Below are positions 23,835 to 37,580 of a stretch of 64,000 bases of DNA, one piece after another. The notes below the pieces were generated by a model, which saw nothing but the letters and a program-made list of their open reading frames with translations, was not told the DNA's origin and made no database searches. Both the position numbers and the translations under genes were made by a program. Origin of the DNA: Toxoplasma gondii ME49 (Eukaryota; Apicomplexa; Conoidasida; Eucoccidiorida; Sarcocystidae). Location of the stretch: the NCBI RefSeq assembly GCF_000006565.2, contig NC_031473.1:1495903-1559902 (forward strand), read 5' to 3'. Each line of letters begins with the position of its first letter. Within the stretch, counting starts at the first letter, position 1.

Positions 23835-26600
23835 TTATCTGCCGGTGCAAAGAAACTCTTTGAAGATGACGTCAGGCTTAATGGCAATCGTGTGCTTCCC
23901 AGGGGCGCTGGCCACTGACAGTGCAAACCACAGACCCGGAAGCTTGACAGGAAATAACACAGAGTGACCTGCGTTTCTGGGTCTTCGGAGCAGCAGCGTA
24001 CGGATGCCGACAGCCTCCGACAGCATCTATAAGGCGTAGCCTCTGGAAAACCTACCACGTCTAGCGGCAAACAGCCGTCGGGTAAAGAAAATCAAGCTAC
24101 AGTTATTGCCGACTTCACTTTTCAGAAAGCTGGTGTCATGAAGAAAGGCAAGTCGAACTCGTTGCATAATCTGACGTGCTTTTTCCTCCAGTCATTTGTG
24201 GGCTTTCCGCACAAACGGGTGGCCTCGCAGAAGAATCGCCTGCCAGGCGGCTTTTTCCAGCTAATTTCCTCCCCTGGCTGGTGAGACTAAGCCGTCAAAT
24301 TTCGTTATTTGCCAAAGGGCTCTTCTGAACTGGAACGTGGTCCCCCACCATGCGTGAAACACTCCATTTCATGCATTCCCTCTCTTCTTCATTGGGGCTT
24401 CTCTCCTGCTCTTAACGGCCCCACACACCATCGACCAGCCTCCGTCAAGTTCGATCGCGGTGTTGAGAAAGCAAAGTTAGCAGCAGTATTTTTAATGAAC
24501 AGAAAGCAACCTGACTACCCTCTGGCTCTGACAAATCAATGACATCGATTCCTTTTCGACTTACATGTAATCCAGAAGCATAGTGTGCTCTGTAGTCGGT
24601 GTGCCCGTAGTTCGCTGTGACTGTTGCGTAGACTTTGTTGGACAACCAAACAACGCTGAAAAACAGCTAGTTAGAATGTGTTTTCAGCTGCGCATAAACG
24701 ACTGTCGACATAAAAGCTAGACGAAGGCCTCAGCATTCTGGTGTTGCCTTAACGTCTGAGACTTCCCAATTTGGATACGCTGGATATGCTTCAGGCCTCA
24801 ACGCGATACGCGTACCTGTTGTTAGCTGAAGGTTTCAAACATCAGTCACCATCGGTCTTTCCGAAAAGAGGGTTTCTTCTTGCCTAGCAGCAGCTACAGT
24901 TACAGCAGCGACGTGCTAGACACCCAAACATGTCACGCTGCGACACAGAAAAAGCGTTGTCCCCGTGGGGAGAACTGACTAGTAATCCTCACGAAGAGCT
25001 GGCGTTCACCTCCAGGGAATAAACATATTCCATGACGGACTGGCAGAATTACCATTTGACACCCACAACTGCAGAAATGCTGTCCCGGATATGTTGTTGG
25101 AAGAGAGGGCCCACACGAACTTCGGTGCAACTCTGATCCAGTACCTTTAGCAACGAAATCAGGCGAAGCAGAGATACACACTACCGGAGAGATCACGCAA
25201 ATAGCTAAGAATGGGAACGAACTTGAGATTTTCATAGGGACATAACCCGCCCTCATTGATAACAGTACGAGGGCAGACAGCAATCTACCACTAGACAACC
25301 ACTTTTCCACCGCGCAGGAAGTTCACGTGGATTGCGCATTACCATATATTTGAAGTGACAACGTATCGTTCAGGAGGCGTGATAACGTAGAAGAAAAGGT
25401 TGGACGATCGCCGAAGGTCCCTCAAGGGAAAGCAGAAATGACAACAGACTCGATAGTGCGAAGTAAAGTCACATTGCATGGCAAACATGTGACAGAAAGC
25501 CCACAGAAGCCGCGATGCAGTGCTGCAGGTTCTCCATAGCAGAGCTCCTGTCTCCCTTGTGCTCGTGGAACAACTGTCACAACTGGTGCCGCAGCGATAG
25601 TGCAACGTTCGTCAAGGACGGAGTTCTTCGGCCTTCCACCTGCCAGGCATTGCGGGAAAGTCAAATATGACACAAAACCCACCACAGAGCAACACACAGC
25701 ATACCAACAGTTCGGTTTACTGAAGGGGATCATGCTCGCAAAACCATTCCATGGAAACCGTTATAGTGGCGGCGTTTCGATCTGACTTGAACCCGCGTTC
25801 GTGAGACTTTTGTCACTGAACGCACAGCACGATGCTGCTTGCGGGTGATGGTCGAAATCCTTTTCTCTTCGTGCAGGAGCTTTCCATTTGCTCGTATCCG
25901 CCCCCCGTAGTCAGCGCGTTCGTGTATCACAACGGAACGGCGAAACCAGGAAAATGCATAAGCTGACACCGCAACGGGTACAACAGCTACCGACGATCAG
26001 TTGTTCTTTTCGACAGGAATGTTTCCTCTACTTTCGTCTGTCAGCTCAGATATCGGAACTCGACTCCTTTATGCACCACTCGAACCGTTGCAGACAGTAC
26101 GTTGCAGGTGGAAGCTTCTCGACGATAACGTTGTCAAACTAGCGTTGAACCACCCGCCGGACATAAGGCGTTCTTTTCGGTTGGTTGCCTCTCGCTGCTA
26201 TTCATCTGCAACAGTGCCCCCCAAATGCGACGCTTATTTGATTTAGTACCGAACCCCGTTCGTTTTTCTGTGGAAGCTGTGTCGGTCGCAATCGCGACCT
26301 TCCTGCATGTTAGGAGGTGGTTCGTCCGCGCAGTACACAACTCGCCTTTGTAGTTTTACCCCCACAAGTTTACATCAACTCGAGCTTTCGTGTGTGTCAC
26401 TGACTGCTCAGGACTGAGTCGAGGCGTTCTCGCAACTCTCTGTTTGCGCTATGAACCGGTGAGAGCGTCTGTTTTGCCGTTCACATCGGCTGCAGTCACA
26501 CGAATGGCAGCTACGTAGACTTCGTTTTCGACCTGCCACTTGGCGGTCCAGCGAACAGTAACAGCTTTTTCGGTTCTGCTCGGTACCCGACAAAGAATTG
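23835..26600 (-). other. Possible multi-exon gene, frame unresolved
   Basis: On the - strand several short blocks have both good splice signals and non-repetitive translations. A block at about 26590-26470 reads VTVRWTAKWQVENEVYVAAI and has a possible gtgaac donor. A block at about 25960-25830 contains FRRSVVIHERADYGG after a tcag acceptor. A block at about 25425-25345 contains SSNLFFYVITPPERYVV and ends at |gtaatg. A block at about 25073-25015 lies between ctgcag and |gtgaac. A block at about 24652-24563 lies between tttttcag and |gtaagt. A last block starts after cag at about 23957. Successive junctions fit more than one reading frame, so I cannot give a protein. This could be an independent gene just upstream of the 18419-23424 exon, or 5' exons of it. 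Confidence 0.3.
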
Positions 26601-27865
26601 GCTCCCGCTGACAACTCGCTGCTGCACACAAGCGTCGCTGACTTTCTCTGGCAAAAGCGTGTGATGAAGAAGCTCTCTTCCAGCTCAAAAATACTGTTTC
26701 TCGACTCAGTGACCGGGTGTGCAGACATCCCGCTGGCGGCCTTCGTTTACCCTAGTGGCACAACAGCTGTGTGCATGCGCGCGGTTCACCGCTGGTGTGC
26801 GTCCCATCCGGCGCGGGAAATCATCGCCACCGGTTTGAGACTTTCAGTTTTCGCTCCGAAACGTTCCGCCTGGAAGCAGCTGTCTGACGTATGCATGTCC
26901 CGCTAGAAACTGCACGCTTTGCGGCTTTTGGCGCCGCCGTCAGTTGCCTGCTCTCGCTAATGCCACTGTACTCAGAGTGCGGTCCCAGTTTGTCCGTGGC
27001 TGGTCTTTGCCGGTTGCGTTTTTTCCGCCCGCCAGGCACGCAAAGGGTGTCAGCCCCAGCTGAGTTCCACCGTCCATCTTTGCCCCTTTTTTAATTTCAA
27101 ATTCTTTTTCCATTCACGAGCACCTTTTAGGTTTGCCTTTCCTCCGCCTTTCTCTGACGCTGCGTCCAGCCAGGACTCACGTGACGAAGAGAACGTTCAA
27201 AGGAAGCAGCTTTCTGGCACACGCAGGACGACCCTTTTTTTTTGCTGGTGTCCAGTTCTGCATTTCCTACACGCTCCTGCACGGTTGTGTTCGCGTTCCC
27301 CGGCCTTTTTTTTTTGCTTGTCAGATACGGCCTTCGGGTTCGCCAGTGTCTCACAAGCAAACAACTCGCCTCGTTTGACGCCCGTGAACCACGGAAGGCA
27401 ACGACCCAGGAGCACTGCGAATGCGTGAAGGGAAGTTTCGTGAACATCCTTGCCACTGCGTGTTGTGAATGCACCCCGAACCCGGCGGTCGGCTGTCTGG
27501 TCGCCCCCGTTCAGTCAAGAATCGGAGCGACGCACTGCCGCTCCGAAGAGCGAAAGGCGTCTTGCCTGGCGGCTGCCGTGTGCGCTTTCCACAGAACACA
27601 GCGGGGTCGTCGTCTTTCATTTTTCCGCCCTTCGTTGACTCTTGGCTTCCGTGCGTCTTTCTGAACCAAACGGTCGAGCTGGCTCCTCGACCGCACCGTG
27701 GAGACTTTTCCGCCGCTGAAAGACGATTCTCCAAAGTTCTTTCGCTGTGCCACGGTTTCCCTCCGGAACCAAGTCGCTTGAGCGCTAGCACGAGGCTTGA
27801 GTGCCCCCCTACTCGTTGTTTTCACGTACAACTTTTTCCTGCCGTTCTCGTCACGCTTCAGAACC
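26601..27865 (+). promoter_or_regulatory. Probable upstream/promoter region of the phosphofructokinase gene
   Basis: This is the interval immediately 5' of the chosen PFK start. It has T-rich blocks (near 27233-27243 and 27304-27315) and a TGCATGC-like element near 26772 (gtgtgcatgcgcg), a motif class known in coccidian promoters. No TATA box is evident. Promoter status is inferred from position only. Confidence 0.35.
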
Positions 27866-30800
27866 ATGGCGTATCCTCCAAGTGGCGTGGACGCTGACAA
27901 AAGTGAGCTGCAGCAGCCTCCGAGGCCGTTCTGGGGGGGGGGGACGGGGGCTGCCCGCCCTCCACGTTCAGCGACCTCGACTCAAAACTCTGCAGTCAAC
28001 GGACGTCTCGGTGTATCTGATCCGTGTGCCTATAGCCTCCTCCCTCCTCCAGTCCGCGTGCCGCCATATATCTATGCAGTTCACATGCTTATACATAAAT
28101 ATATAATATATATATATATACACACAATATAATATATATATATATAGGTGAACATGTGTGCGTGAGCATGTGCACATATTCGCGGGGAGGAATTTAGAGA
28201 TTTAGTGCGCCTGCGCGTTCCTGGTGGAGGCTTTAGAGGGGAGCGGAGACGTGATCTGCTGCTTTCCACGTTATGTGCCGTGAATTTGACAGGGAAGAAT
28301 TTCTTGCGTGAGTTTGTGCGTTGCATCCTGAAGCCGGGACCCTCCGTAGCTTTTCTGGAGACGCGACGAGGTCCTTGATGGCCTTTCTCCGATGACGTCG
28401 TATTTCTCTGTGGCGTCTTCGTGTGGAAGCGCCGGAACCTCGGCTTCGTATCGAGAGCTGCGTCGGCATCGGTCCCCGTCTTCTGAAGTTTTTCTCTGCA
28501 CCACCCGGACATCCAGAAACGCAGATGGGTGTCTCACGCGAAGCGAGAAGCGCACGACAGGCATTCCATGGGGTCGCCAGCTGTGTGGAGACTGCCCCAA
28601 TCACCCGCAAGTCGGGTGCGAGTGTTTTCTCTTCTTGGTGGACATCCATCTTTGAAACGTCAACCTTTGTCTACATCCTAACATCGGCGACAACCTGTGC
28701 AGAACTCGTGATTTTCACGTAGGGAGTTGCCTTCCTCCGGGATGTCGCAGCCTCTCCTGCTCAACTTCTCTGCGCCTGTCGGGCGTTGCCTGACCTGTCG
28801 CCGTCTCGCCTTGTGTCGCCTCTCAGGCTGTCCAACCGTCTACTCGTTCGAATGGAGGCAAATCCTTTCGCGTTTTCGCGTGACTCCTGTTCTTCCCTTC
28901 AGCCGTAGTCTTGGCGGGGATGCCTCTTTACCCAGTTCCAGCCGTGGCGGAAGGCCCCCAGAAGAGTCGAGGATCACCCGCGTTTGATTCTGCATGCGTT
29001 CTTGTTTGCAGCCAACCTGCGCCGCGGGCGGTCGCTCCTCGTGGTGACGAACGACAACCAGTACACGCTGTCGAGCACTCCACCTGAGGCAGAGCAGACG
29101 GAGACGCAGCGGGAGGCCTCGCGCCCCTTGCATGCACGAGGCGGGAGGCCTGTGCGGAAACTTTCGTTTCGCAGACCGCCCTCGGGAGTTGCAGCTGCAT
29201 CCTGTCGAGAGATGCTTGGCATGACGCGCCTGGCGTCGTCGGTGGGCAGTCAGAACTTCGGTTTTGGTGGAGCCTTCTACGGCCAGCCTCACCTCTCCAG
29301 GGACTTGTCCTCCAGCAGTGCCTTCCCGGTGCATCAGAGAGAACAGAGAGCTCGAACGCATCTCCACTCCGCAGACCTCTTCGATCGAGTGAGTTCAACT
29401 GGCAAACACGGACAGCGGAGGAGAGAAGAGGGGAAAGGGGGAGGAAGGGGGAGAAAGGAGAGCGGAGTCGAGCGAGAATCGAAGGACAGAGAGAAAGAAG
29501 ACGGGAGACAGGTGAGAGGGTGAGGAGAAGCGGAAGATGGGCGTCACAGAGAGAGCAATCAAGTCGAGAGAGGACCAGGAAGAGCAAGAGCGAGAGTGAG
29601 GTGAGTGGAGGAAGAGCAAGAGAGGCAGACAGTGAGAGGTCGGTAAAAGAGACGTTGAGAGAGAACTCGAGTCGGAGAGAATGCCGGAAATGTCCTCGTC
29701 GCGTTTGTTGCGTACATGCAGACGAGCCCAGTGCAGAAGGCGCGGCAAGCGTGGACTTGCACGCTGCCTGCGGCTCTCGACGCAGACACCCACACCCTGG
29801 TTTCCGGTCCACCTCTGGATGCGAAAGTGAAGGAGGCCTTCGAAGCAGGACCCCTGGCGCAGCCTCCAGAAGTCCAGAAAAAACTGGAGGCACTCTTTCC
29901 CGCCACCTGGGGCTTCGAGTACACAGAAGTCGCTCCAGGACCTGTCGAAGTCGACGGTACGTACACCCCGCACAGAGAGGTGGACACGACACGCTGATTC
30001 GCTGCACAGAATCCGCGAAAAAAAAGTTTAGCGTGTGAGGAATCTTCATCTGAGGAAAGTCTCTCGGATCGCGGGCGTTCCAGAAGATGAGCACGCAGCA
30101 GGCATTCTGCAAAGGACGTCTGCACCTTTAAGTGGAAATACGCAGATCCAGGGTGTCATAGAAGGGTGGAGAAACCTCGGTATCTCCATTCTGACGCGAG
30201 CTGTATATACCCCTCTCTGTACGTGGATCTTTTCGTGTCTATTGTGGGGAGTGGAGATCGAGATGGTGAGACACCCATCTGTGGCTATGTGTATATGTGT
30301 ATGGATGTATGCACGGATATTGGAAACCAGAAGCATCTTCTAGGGTGTTCGACAAAAGATGTCAAACGATGACAGAAGATGACATAGTGCTGTGTAGATG
30401 CAAGCAAGATCGGCGTGGTGTGATGCAGCATTCTGAGCTGGAGATATAATATCTGCATGTATATACATATATGTGTATGTATGTATTTATTTGTGTGTTC
30501 AGTGTACTTGCAGCTCGGTGTTCGTAGAATGTCGGAGTGATTTTCTCATTCGTTCCTCCCTTTGTGTGCTTGTGAACGTTTCGAGTTTACTGTAGCCTTC
30601 CCTGTGTGCCGTCTCGCATTTTTGTCTCGCAGTTGTTGACGCGCCGCGAGTGTTTACCGTGCAGATCTTTCCGTCGACAAACTTTGGGTTTTGTCTCTGC
30701 TTTCCCTGGTTACCATGAAAAGCATCCGTGTTTCTTGCGGATTCGCAGGAGGCGAGGGAAGTCGGCAACGCGTGGTGACGCGCATTGGAATCGTCTTGAG

Positions 30801-32974
30801 CGGGGGGCCTGCCCCGGGAGGACACAACGTGATCGCTGGATTACACGACTTTGTCAAAAGCCGACACCCGGACTCCGTCGTCTTCGGATTCATGGGAGGC
30901 CTCGACGGTGTGATAAACAAAAAGTACAAGGTAGGCGAAGCGAGCCGCGAGAGACGCGTTGCTCCAGCCGCGTCTGGGCGCGTGGAGTCGACCCAGTTTC
31001 TTCGCAAGTGTATGTCGCGCCAGAGGCGAAAGAGGAGAAGGCGCGACCGAAGCCTGCATGCGCCAGCGACGCGGAGCGCTCTAAGAAGGGAGGAGCGCAG
31101 GCGCGTCGCTACGCCTCCTCCTGAACGTGAGACGTAGACGCCAAGAAGACAGGCGAGTGGAGGACAGATGTGAGACGTGGAACGAACTGTTTCGGAAAGG
31201 AGGACTTGAGCGACTATGCAAGGAGGAGTAGGTGCCGTTGTGCGTCGTCAAGAAAGGATAAGAACGTCCGACGAGGAACTTGCTTTTTGTTCAAATCCGT
31301 TTCCTCTGCTTGTGCCCAGGTGCTGACGGACGAGCTGATGAACCAGTATCGCAACCAGGGAGGCTTCGACATGCTTTGGTCCGGACGTGGAAAAGTCAAC
31401 GGCGAGGAAGACCTTCGAAAAGCCAAGGAGGTAGGCCAAGACCTTCCGCGCAGCTTCGGGTCTCTCTTCTTCGTCTTTCCTCGCCTTGCGTCCGCTCCAT
31501 TTGCCACCGTCTTCTCTTCCTTGTCACCCACCATTCTGCGTTGCCTTCTTCTCTTGCTTCTTCCCCTCCCTCTCGTCTCTCTTCTCTTCTCTCTCGTCTT
31601 TCCCTCTCTCTCTCTCTCGTCTTTCCCTCTCTCTTTCTCGTCTTTCCCTCCCTCTCTCCTCTTCCTGTCTGTCTCGCTTCTGCCTCCCTCTCGCTCTCGA
31701 TGTCTGTCGCTCTCGGTGTCTCTCGCCATCGTTTTCTTTGCAGCTTGTTTTTCGTTCGTTTGCTCTTTAGGTGTGCGAGAGCCTGGAGCTGCACGGTCTG
31801 GTGCTGGTCGGCGGCGACGGGTCGAACAGCAACGCAGCGCTGCTTGCAGAGTTCATGCAAGTTCATCTGCCTTCCTGCGCCGTCGTGGGCGTCCCCAAAA
31901 CGATTGACGGAGACCTGAAGAGTCCGCTGATCGAGGCTTCTTTCGGCTTCGACACCGCCGCGAAAACGTACTCGGAACTGATCGGCAACCTCTGCACTGA
32001 CATCAACAGCTCCCAAGTAATACGGCGAAGTCCAGACCGAAGAGAATGAAGAAGAAAAAGGGAAGGCAAAAGAAAAGAGGAGGGACAAAACTGCAATAAG
32101 TGAGCAGAATCTGAAGAAGGGAGATGCCGCGGGGACGGAAGGGATAGGCGATACAGTGGGAGACAGGCCTCTGACAACCTAGACAGCTGACGGTGACATG
32201 TAAACAAGAACCGTTCTCCTCCAGCCGCGTTCGCATGCACATCATATAAAGATATTCACACCTGTACCGGGAAATCTACACCCATTCCTATATATAGAAG
32301 AAGCAGGCGTATGTATGCAAAAATGCGTATGTTGTGTGCATTTGTCGCTCGGTATGCTTCCATCCTCTGAACCTCTGTTCACCTTCTCTGCGTCCGGGCA
32401 GAACGCCGTTGTCCAGCTTCCTCTGCTCTAGGTGTCTGCGCGATACTGTCGGTGGCGCGTTCGACTGTCTTCGCAACTCCAACCCGCTCCCCCGCTCTGC
32501 GGGTGCATGCACCCCTCATGTTCCGTGGCGGTTGCGGTCTTGTTTCTGCAGACTACTTATCACTTTGTGCGAGTGATGGGGCGCAGCGCCTCGCACCTCG
32601 TCCTCGAATGCGCGATGCAGACGCGTCCGAATCTTGTTTTCATTGGCGAAGAAGTCGACGCGGCGAACATGTGCCTCGCGGACATTGTGAAGCAGACGGC
32701 GGACCTGGTGATCGAGCGACTTCATGCGGGGAAGCGCTACGGGATCATTCTCCTCCCCGAGGGGCTCATCGAATTCATTCCTGAAATGAAAGTCCTCATC
32801 AAGGAACTCAACGAAGTCCTCAGCGCAAACGATGGGGTACGGAAAACAAAAACCAACTGAACCATCCAGCCGCTCTTCGTTGTCTGTCGAGAGAGACAGG
32901 GAACGAAAGGTGCCTACTCATGCCCACCTTGAAATGTATATTTACGTATATACATATATATACATATATATACA

Positions 32975-33015
<41 letters not shown>

Positions 33016-36000
33016 GTATATACATATATACGTATCTGTGCGCATGTGAGTAGGTGTGTGTTTCGAGAGACATGATGTCTCTGTTGCCGATCCGTTCAGT
33101 CTCGTGGATGACATGAATTGCACAGGAGGACAGATCCACATGTCCAAGAAGCGTTTGTGACGCTTTTTCTCGTTCGTACGAACCTGGCAGGGTGTCGCTG
33201 GGTTTCCTCATGTGCGACGCGCGAAGTCGGGTGCATGCGTTTTTCAGAAATTCTCTCCTGACAAACTCACGCGAGCCAGAAGTGTATGGGACTACCTTCC
33301 CGACATGATTCAAGACCAGCTGATGATGGACCGAGAAGCGACAGGGTACATTCAGGTAACTGCATGCGAGTTCGAGTCGCTCTCGTTCAACGTCTCTCTC
33401 GAGCGTTTCTCGCATTCACAGATGGCCGAGCGTCCGTGTGGGTCGTCGCGTTCCACTTCTTTTTTACGCTATTCAGAAGCGCGCATGTCGGTCTCTTGTC
33501 GGTGTCGCTCTGCATGAGGAGAGCTCGACCGCGACGAAGGCCGCGCTCTCGAGCAGAGAGGCTCTCTGGTCTTGTGGTTCTGTGACGTGAGCGACGCGGT
33601 TTCTTCCTCCGCTCCTCGATTGGCGGAGTCTGGATTTCTCCGCGTTTCTCCCCATCAGGGCCTGAGAAAATCCTTTCATTGTCTGTGGGTCTGTGGATGC
33701 CTTCGCAGGTGGCTAAGATTGCGACTGAGCGCCTGCTGATTCTTCTGCTAGAGACGGAGCTGCAGAAACGCGGGTATGACCCTGACCAGTGGAGCTTCAT
33801 GCCTCACTACTTCGGCTACGAGGGCCGCTGTGCAATGCCTTCCAACTTCGACGCCAACTACTGCTACTCGCTCGGATACACTGCAGGTGCGAACATGTTC
33901 ACCCACACTCGCAGAATTCAAATGCGTCCTTCGTGCATGCGTACACATCCAGAGGTGGACCAATGTCCCTCAGCTGCCCACAGAATACATGTGCACATAC
34001 GTAACGATATATATATATATATATATGTGTATGTATATATATATATATATATATGTATGTTTGTATATATATATATATGTATGTATATATATGTATATAG
34101 ATGTACGAATATATTTATGGCGAAGTGGACAATGCCGGTAAACATTGTCAAGCCAGTGAGAGTAATCTTAATCGGCACCCGTAGGAAGAGGGAAACGGCG
34201 TCCCTACTTGAGTATGTGTGAGTGGATGACTTGTGAACTTTGCGCTGGATATGCGGTGGAATGGTAACTGACTGCAGACTAGGAAAGGGGAGGTTGTGTC
34301 CTTTCCACGGTCATCGGTGGAAATTCAGAACCGTGCATGCCGTTCCGGGTGCTTGTCGAGTCTCGGGGCGGGAGGATTGGATTTGCGTTTTTTCCAACGG
34401 CCACTGGATAGCGCTATATCTGAGCACCTGACACGACGGCTCCGAAAGGTCCAAGAGACCTTGCATCCGGAAAGCAAAGACGTCCAAGGTGGAACGACCG
34501 ACTCGTCGACGCGAAGGATTCAGTCCGAACGAGACGCATGTCGACGAGCATCTCTAGATCTGGACGCCGCCAAGTATAGATCTGTGTGCGTTTTTGTGTT
34601 TCAGGCGTTCTGGCGGAGAAAGGAAAGAACGGATACATGTCGATTGTGAGGAACTTGGACCAGCATCCATCGCTATGGACTCCGGCAGGTGTACCTTTCA
34701 CCAAGATGATGTACGTCAAGCAAGACGCTCAAGGAAAAGATTTCCCGGCGATTGTGCGTTCTCTCGTCTCTCTCGACGGTTCGCTCTTCAAAGTCTTCTG
34801 CGAGGTGAGGCGACTCGAGCTCCTTTCTTGTCTCCTTTCCCTCACGTCCTCTTTCGCGGTCTTCTTTCTCCCTTGTCTTTTGTTGTCCTCCTCTCTTTCC
34901 CTCTGCGTCCCTTTCGCTGCCGCGTTGCACGGCTTTTGCTGTGTCTTCTCGTTCTCGTTGTCGCCTCTGTAGTTTGGTACTAAGGTCAGTGAAATATCAG
35001 CAACGAAACGTATTTGACGAACATAACAACATAGAAGATTATGCTGCAGGACATTTAAACTTTACACTGGATCCACAAACTACGCGACTCAGGGGCACCT
35101 TGGGTTTCTGTTTCGCCTCCCCGGTCGGAGGCGGATGCCACCGGAGACCGCGTCGGTTTTCTCTTTCTTCATTTCTGTTTTCGTTCCTCTCCCGTCTTCT
35201 CCCCTCGTTGTCCCGACATGGATTCTCACTGCCCCAACGTTTCGTCGCGTTTCGCTCTCGCCTTCTCTCCTTCCTGCCGCCTTGCGCCTCTCTTCGCGAC
35301 GCTTTCTCCCGTCCACGGTGCCTGGTTTCTCGTCGCTCTCTGCGCAGGTCCGAGATAAGTGGAAGCTGAAGGACTTGTACAGAGTACCGGGGCCGATTCA
35401 GTTCGCGGGCGTCACTGCAGACGAACCGTGCTACGCCGTCATGGTTCCTTCTGCAGAAGATCTCCTCGCTGGCAACGACCCTCGCGCGAACCTGACTTGC
35501 GTACGTCGGCAGACAGAGAAAGACCGGGAAACCACGCTAAACTGCATCGGATGTCTCTTGACAAAAGCTGAACACGGTCGTTCAAGACTGCGGGGACATC
35601 GACTTCACAACTGAAGGTCTCCTCAACTCCAACCTCTTTCTCATGCCCTCTCTGCAAGAAACAGCCGTGGTTTGCTTGGGAACTGGCGCTCGACTCTCGT
35701 CGTTGCCCCTCACTTCTCTTTGTGCTGCCGTCCCTACACACGGTGCATGGCCGTCGTCATCTTTCTCTGTCTCTCCTTTTTTCTATCTTTTGCCGCTTCC
35801 CAGTCTTCCTCTCTCCTCGTCACCTCTGTCTCGGCTTCTTCTCGTCCGGCTGTGTCGTTCTCTCTCCTCGTCGCCTTTTCGTCGCGCTTCCCGTTTTCTT
35901 GTCTCACCGTTTCTCTGTATCTCTGTGTACACGTTCAACCACATCTCGCGACTTCCCCGTCTATCGTCGTGCTCTCCTCGCGCACCGTCTCTCTGTTTGG

Positions 36001-37546
36001 CTCGTCCGCTTCGTCTGTTTCTTTTTATCGGCTCCTCGCTGAGTCCCTTCCGTTCTCTCCCGACCTTTGGCTGGATCGCGTTTCTTCTCTCGTTCGTTCT
36101 GCGCCTGCAGACCACCGGCGTAGTGGAGAAAGACCTGGGGACGTACTCCTCTCTGCAGCAGCAGCGTCTGCTGTATCGGCCGACAGTGCCTCCTCTCTGC
36201 CAAGATGCGAAGGCGCGAGCGCGTCCGTCCAAGCAGATGTTTTGCCGCGATCCGTACACGCAGCGCCAGGTGCTCATGCACTATCCGTACCTCTCCAACA
36301 GTTCGCTCTTCTTCCTCCACGACGTCTGCCATGACAAGTACATTCCACCCATAGGCTTCGGCGTCCGCATTGGGCTCGTCTTCATCTCCCGACAGTCGCC
36401 AGGCGTCGCGAACGTCCTTTGGGGTCTGCACGAGCGCCTGAAATTGGTGCAAGGGAAATGCATAGCCTTCTTCGGACTCAACGGCTTGGTCGACCGGAAG
36501 TTTCTCCAGATCGAAGACAGACACTTGGAACTCTTCAAAAATCAGGGAGGATGTGAACTGATTGGCCGGTCCACGAGCCACTGTCTAGGCAGCAGAGAGA
36601 TGCAAGAGAAAGTCCGCCAAACCTGCGAAGCCATGAACCTCGACGGCCTCGTCATCCCCGGAAGCGCATTCGCCATGTCCGAAGCTGCCCTCCTCTCCGA
36701 GTACTTCCTCGCGAAACAGTGCAGAACCTCAGTCATCGGCATCCCTGCGACAGGTAAACAGGGAGGGGAACAAGTGCCAAGAGAGAGATGCAGAGAGATG
36801 CAGAGAAAGAGAGAAAGAGAGAAAGAGAGGTGAAGAGAGAGGGGACAGAAGGAGGAAGGGAGAAGACGGTGGTAGGAAAGACGCTGAGAGAAGAAGGAGA
36901 AGGATGAAGAGAACCGCGGGGAGAGGAGAAGAGAGGAAGGTGAAGCAGGTAACGCGAAGAAGCAGATAAAGCTGGAACACGGGTGCGGACGACGAGAGGG
37001 AACTCTGAGAAACGAGGCAACAGAAAGGAGAGCGACAGAGAGGGAAAGGACACAAAAAGGCGCCGATAGAAAGGAGCGCGCGCAAACGAGAGGAAGGGGA
37101 AGAACGAACCTTCTGAAACGGAGCCGAGTGTACACGCCTCGTTGCTCGCAAGGAAGTAATTAGCCTCCCTAAATTCTTCGAGAGTCGGAAAGTTTCGCTT
37201 CCCAGGCTAGGAACAAGGTCTCGCACCTGGCTACTCAGACAGGACCTGCGACAGAGGCGCGTGGTGTTTCGAACTGCATGCCTTTTGTGTCCTCGTTTCA
37301 GGAAGCAACAACTTAAGTGGAGAGTTGATCGAAACATGCATAGGCTTCGACAGCAGTACCAAAGTCTACGCCTCTCTCATCGGGAACGTCCTCACTGACG
37401 CAGCATCGATGCCCAAGTACTGGCACTTCGTGCGGCTCATGGGAAGACAACCTTCTCACGAGGTAACCATACACAGAGATGCATACATAAATATATACAT
37501 ATATATATATACATATATTTGTATATAGTAGTATACAAAAAGCATA

Positions 37547-37580
<34 letters not shown>

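Noticed and set aside
28928..30112. 394-codon minus-strand frame
   Set aside because: It lies opposite verified PFK exons (29012-29388, 29722-29956); its composition is that of an antisense shadow.
31214..32088. Arg/Glu-rich minus-strand frames
   Set aside because: They are complements of the CT-rich PFK intron and of the exon encoding GGDGS/PKTIDGD.
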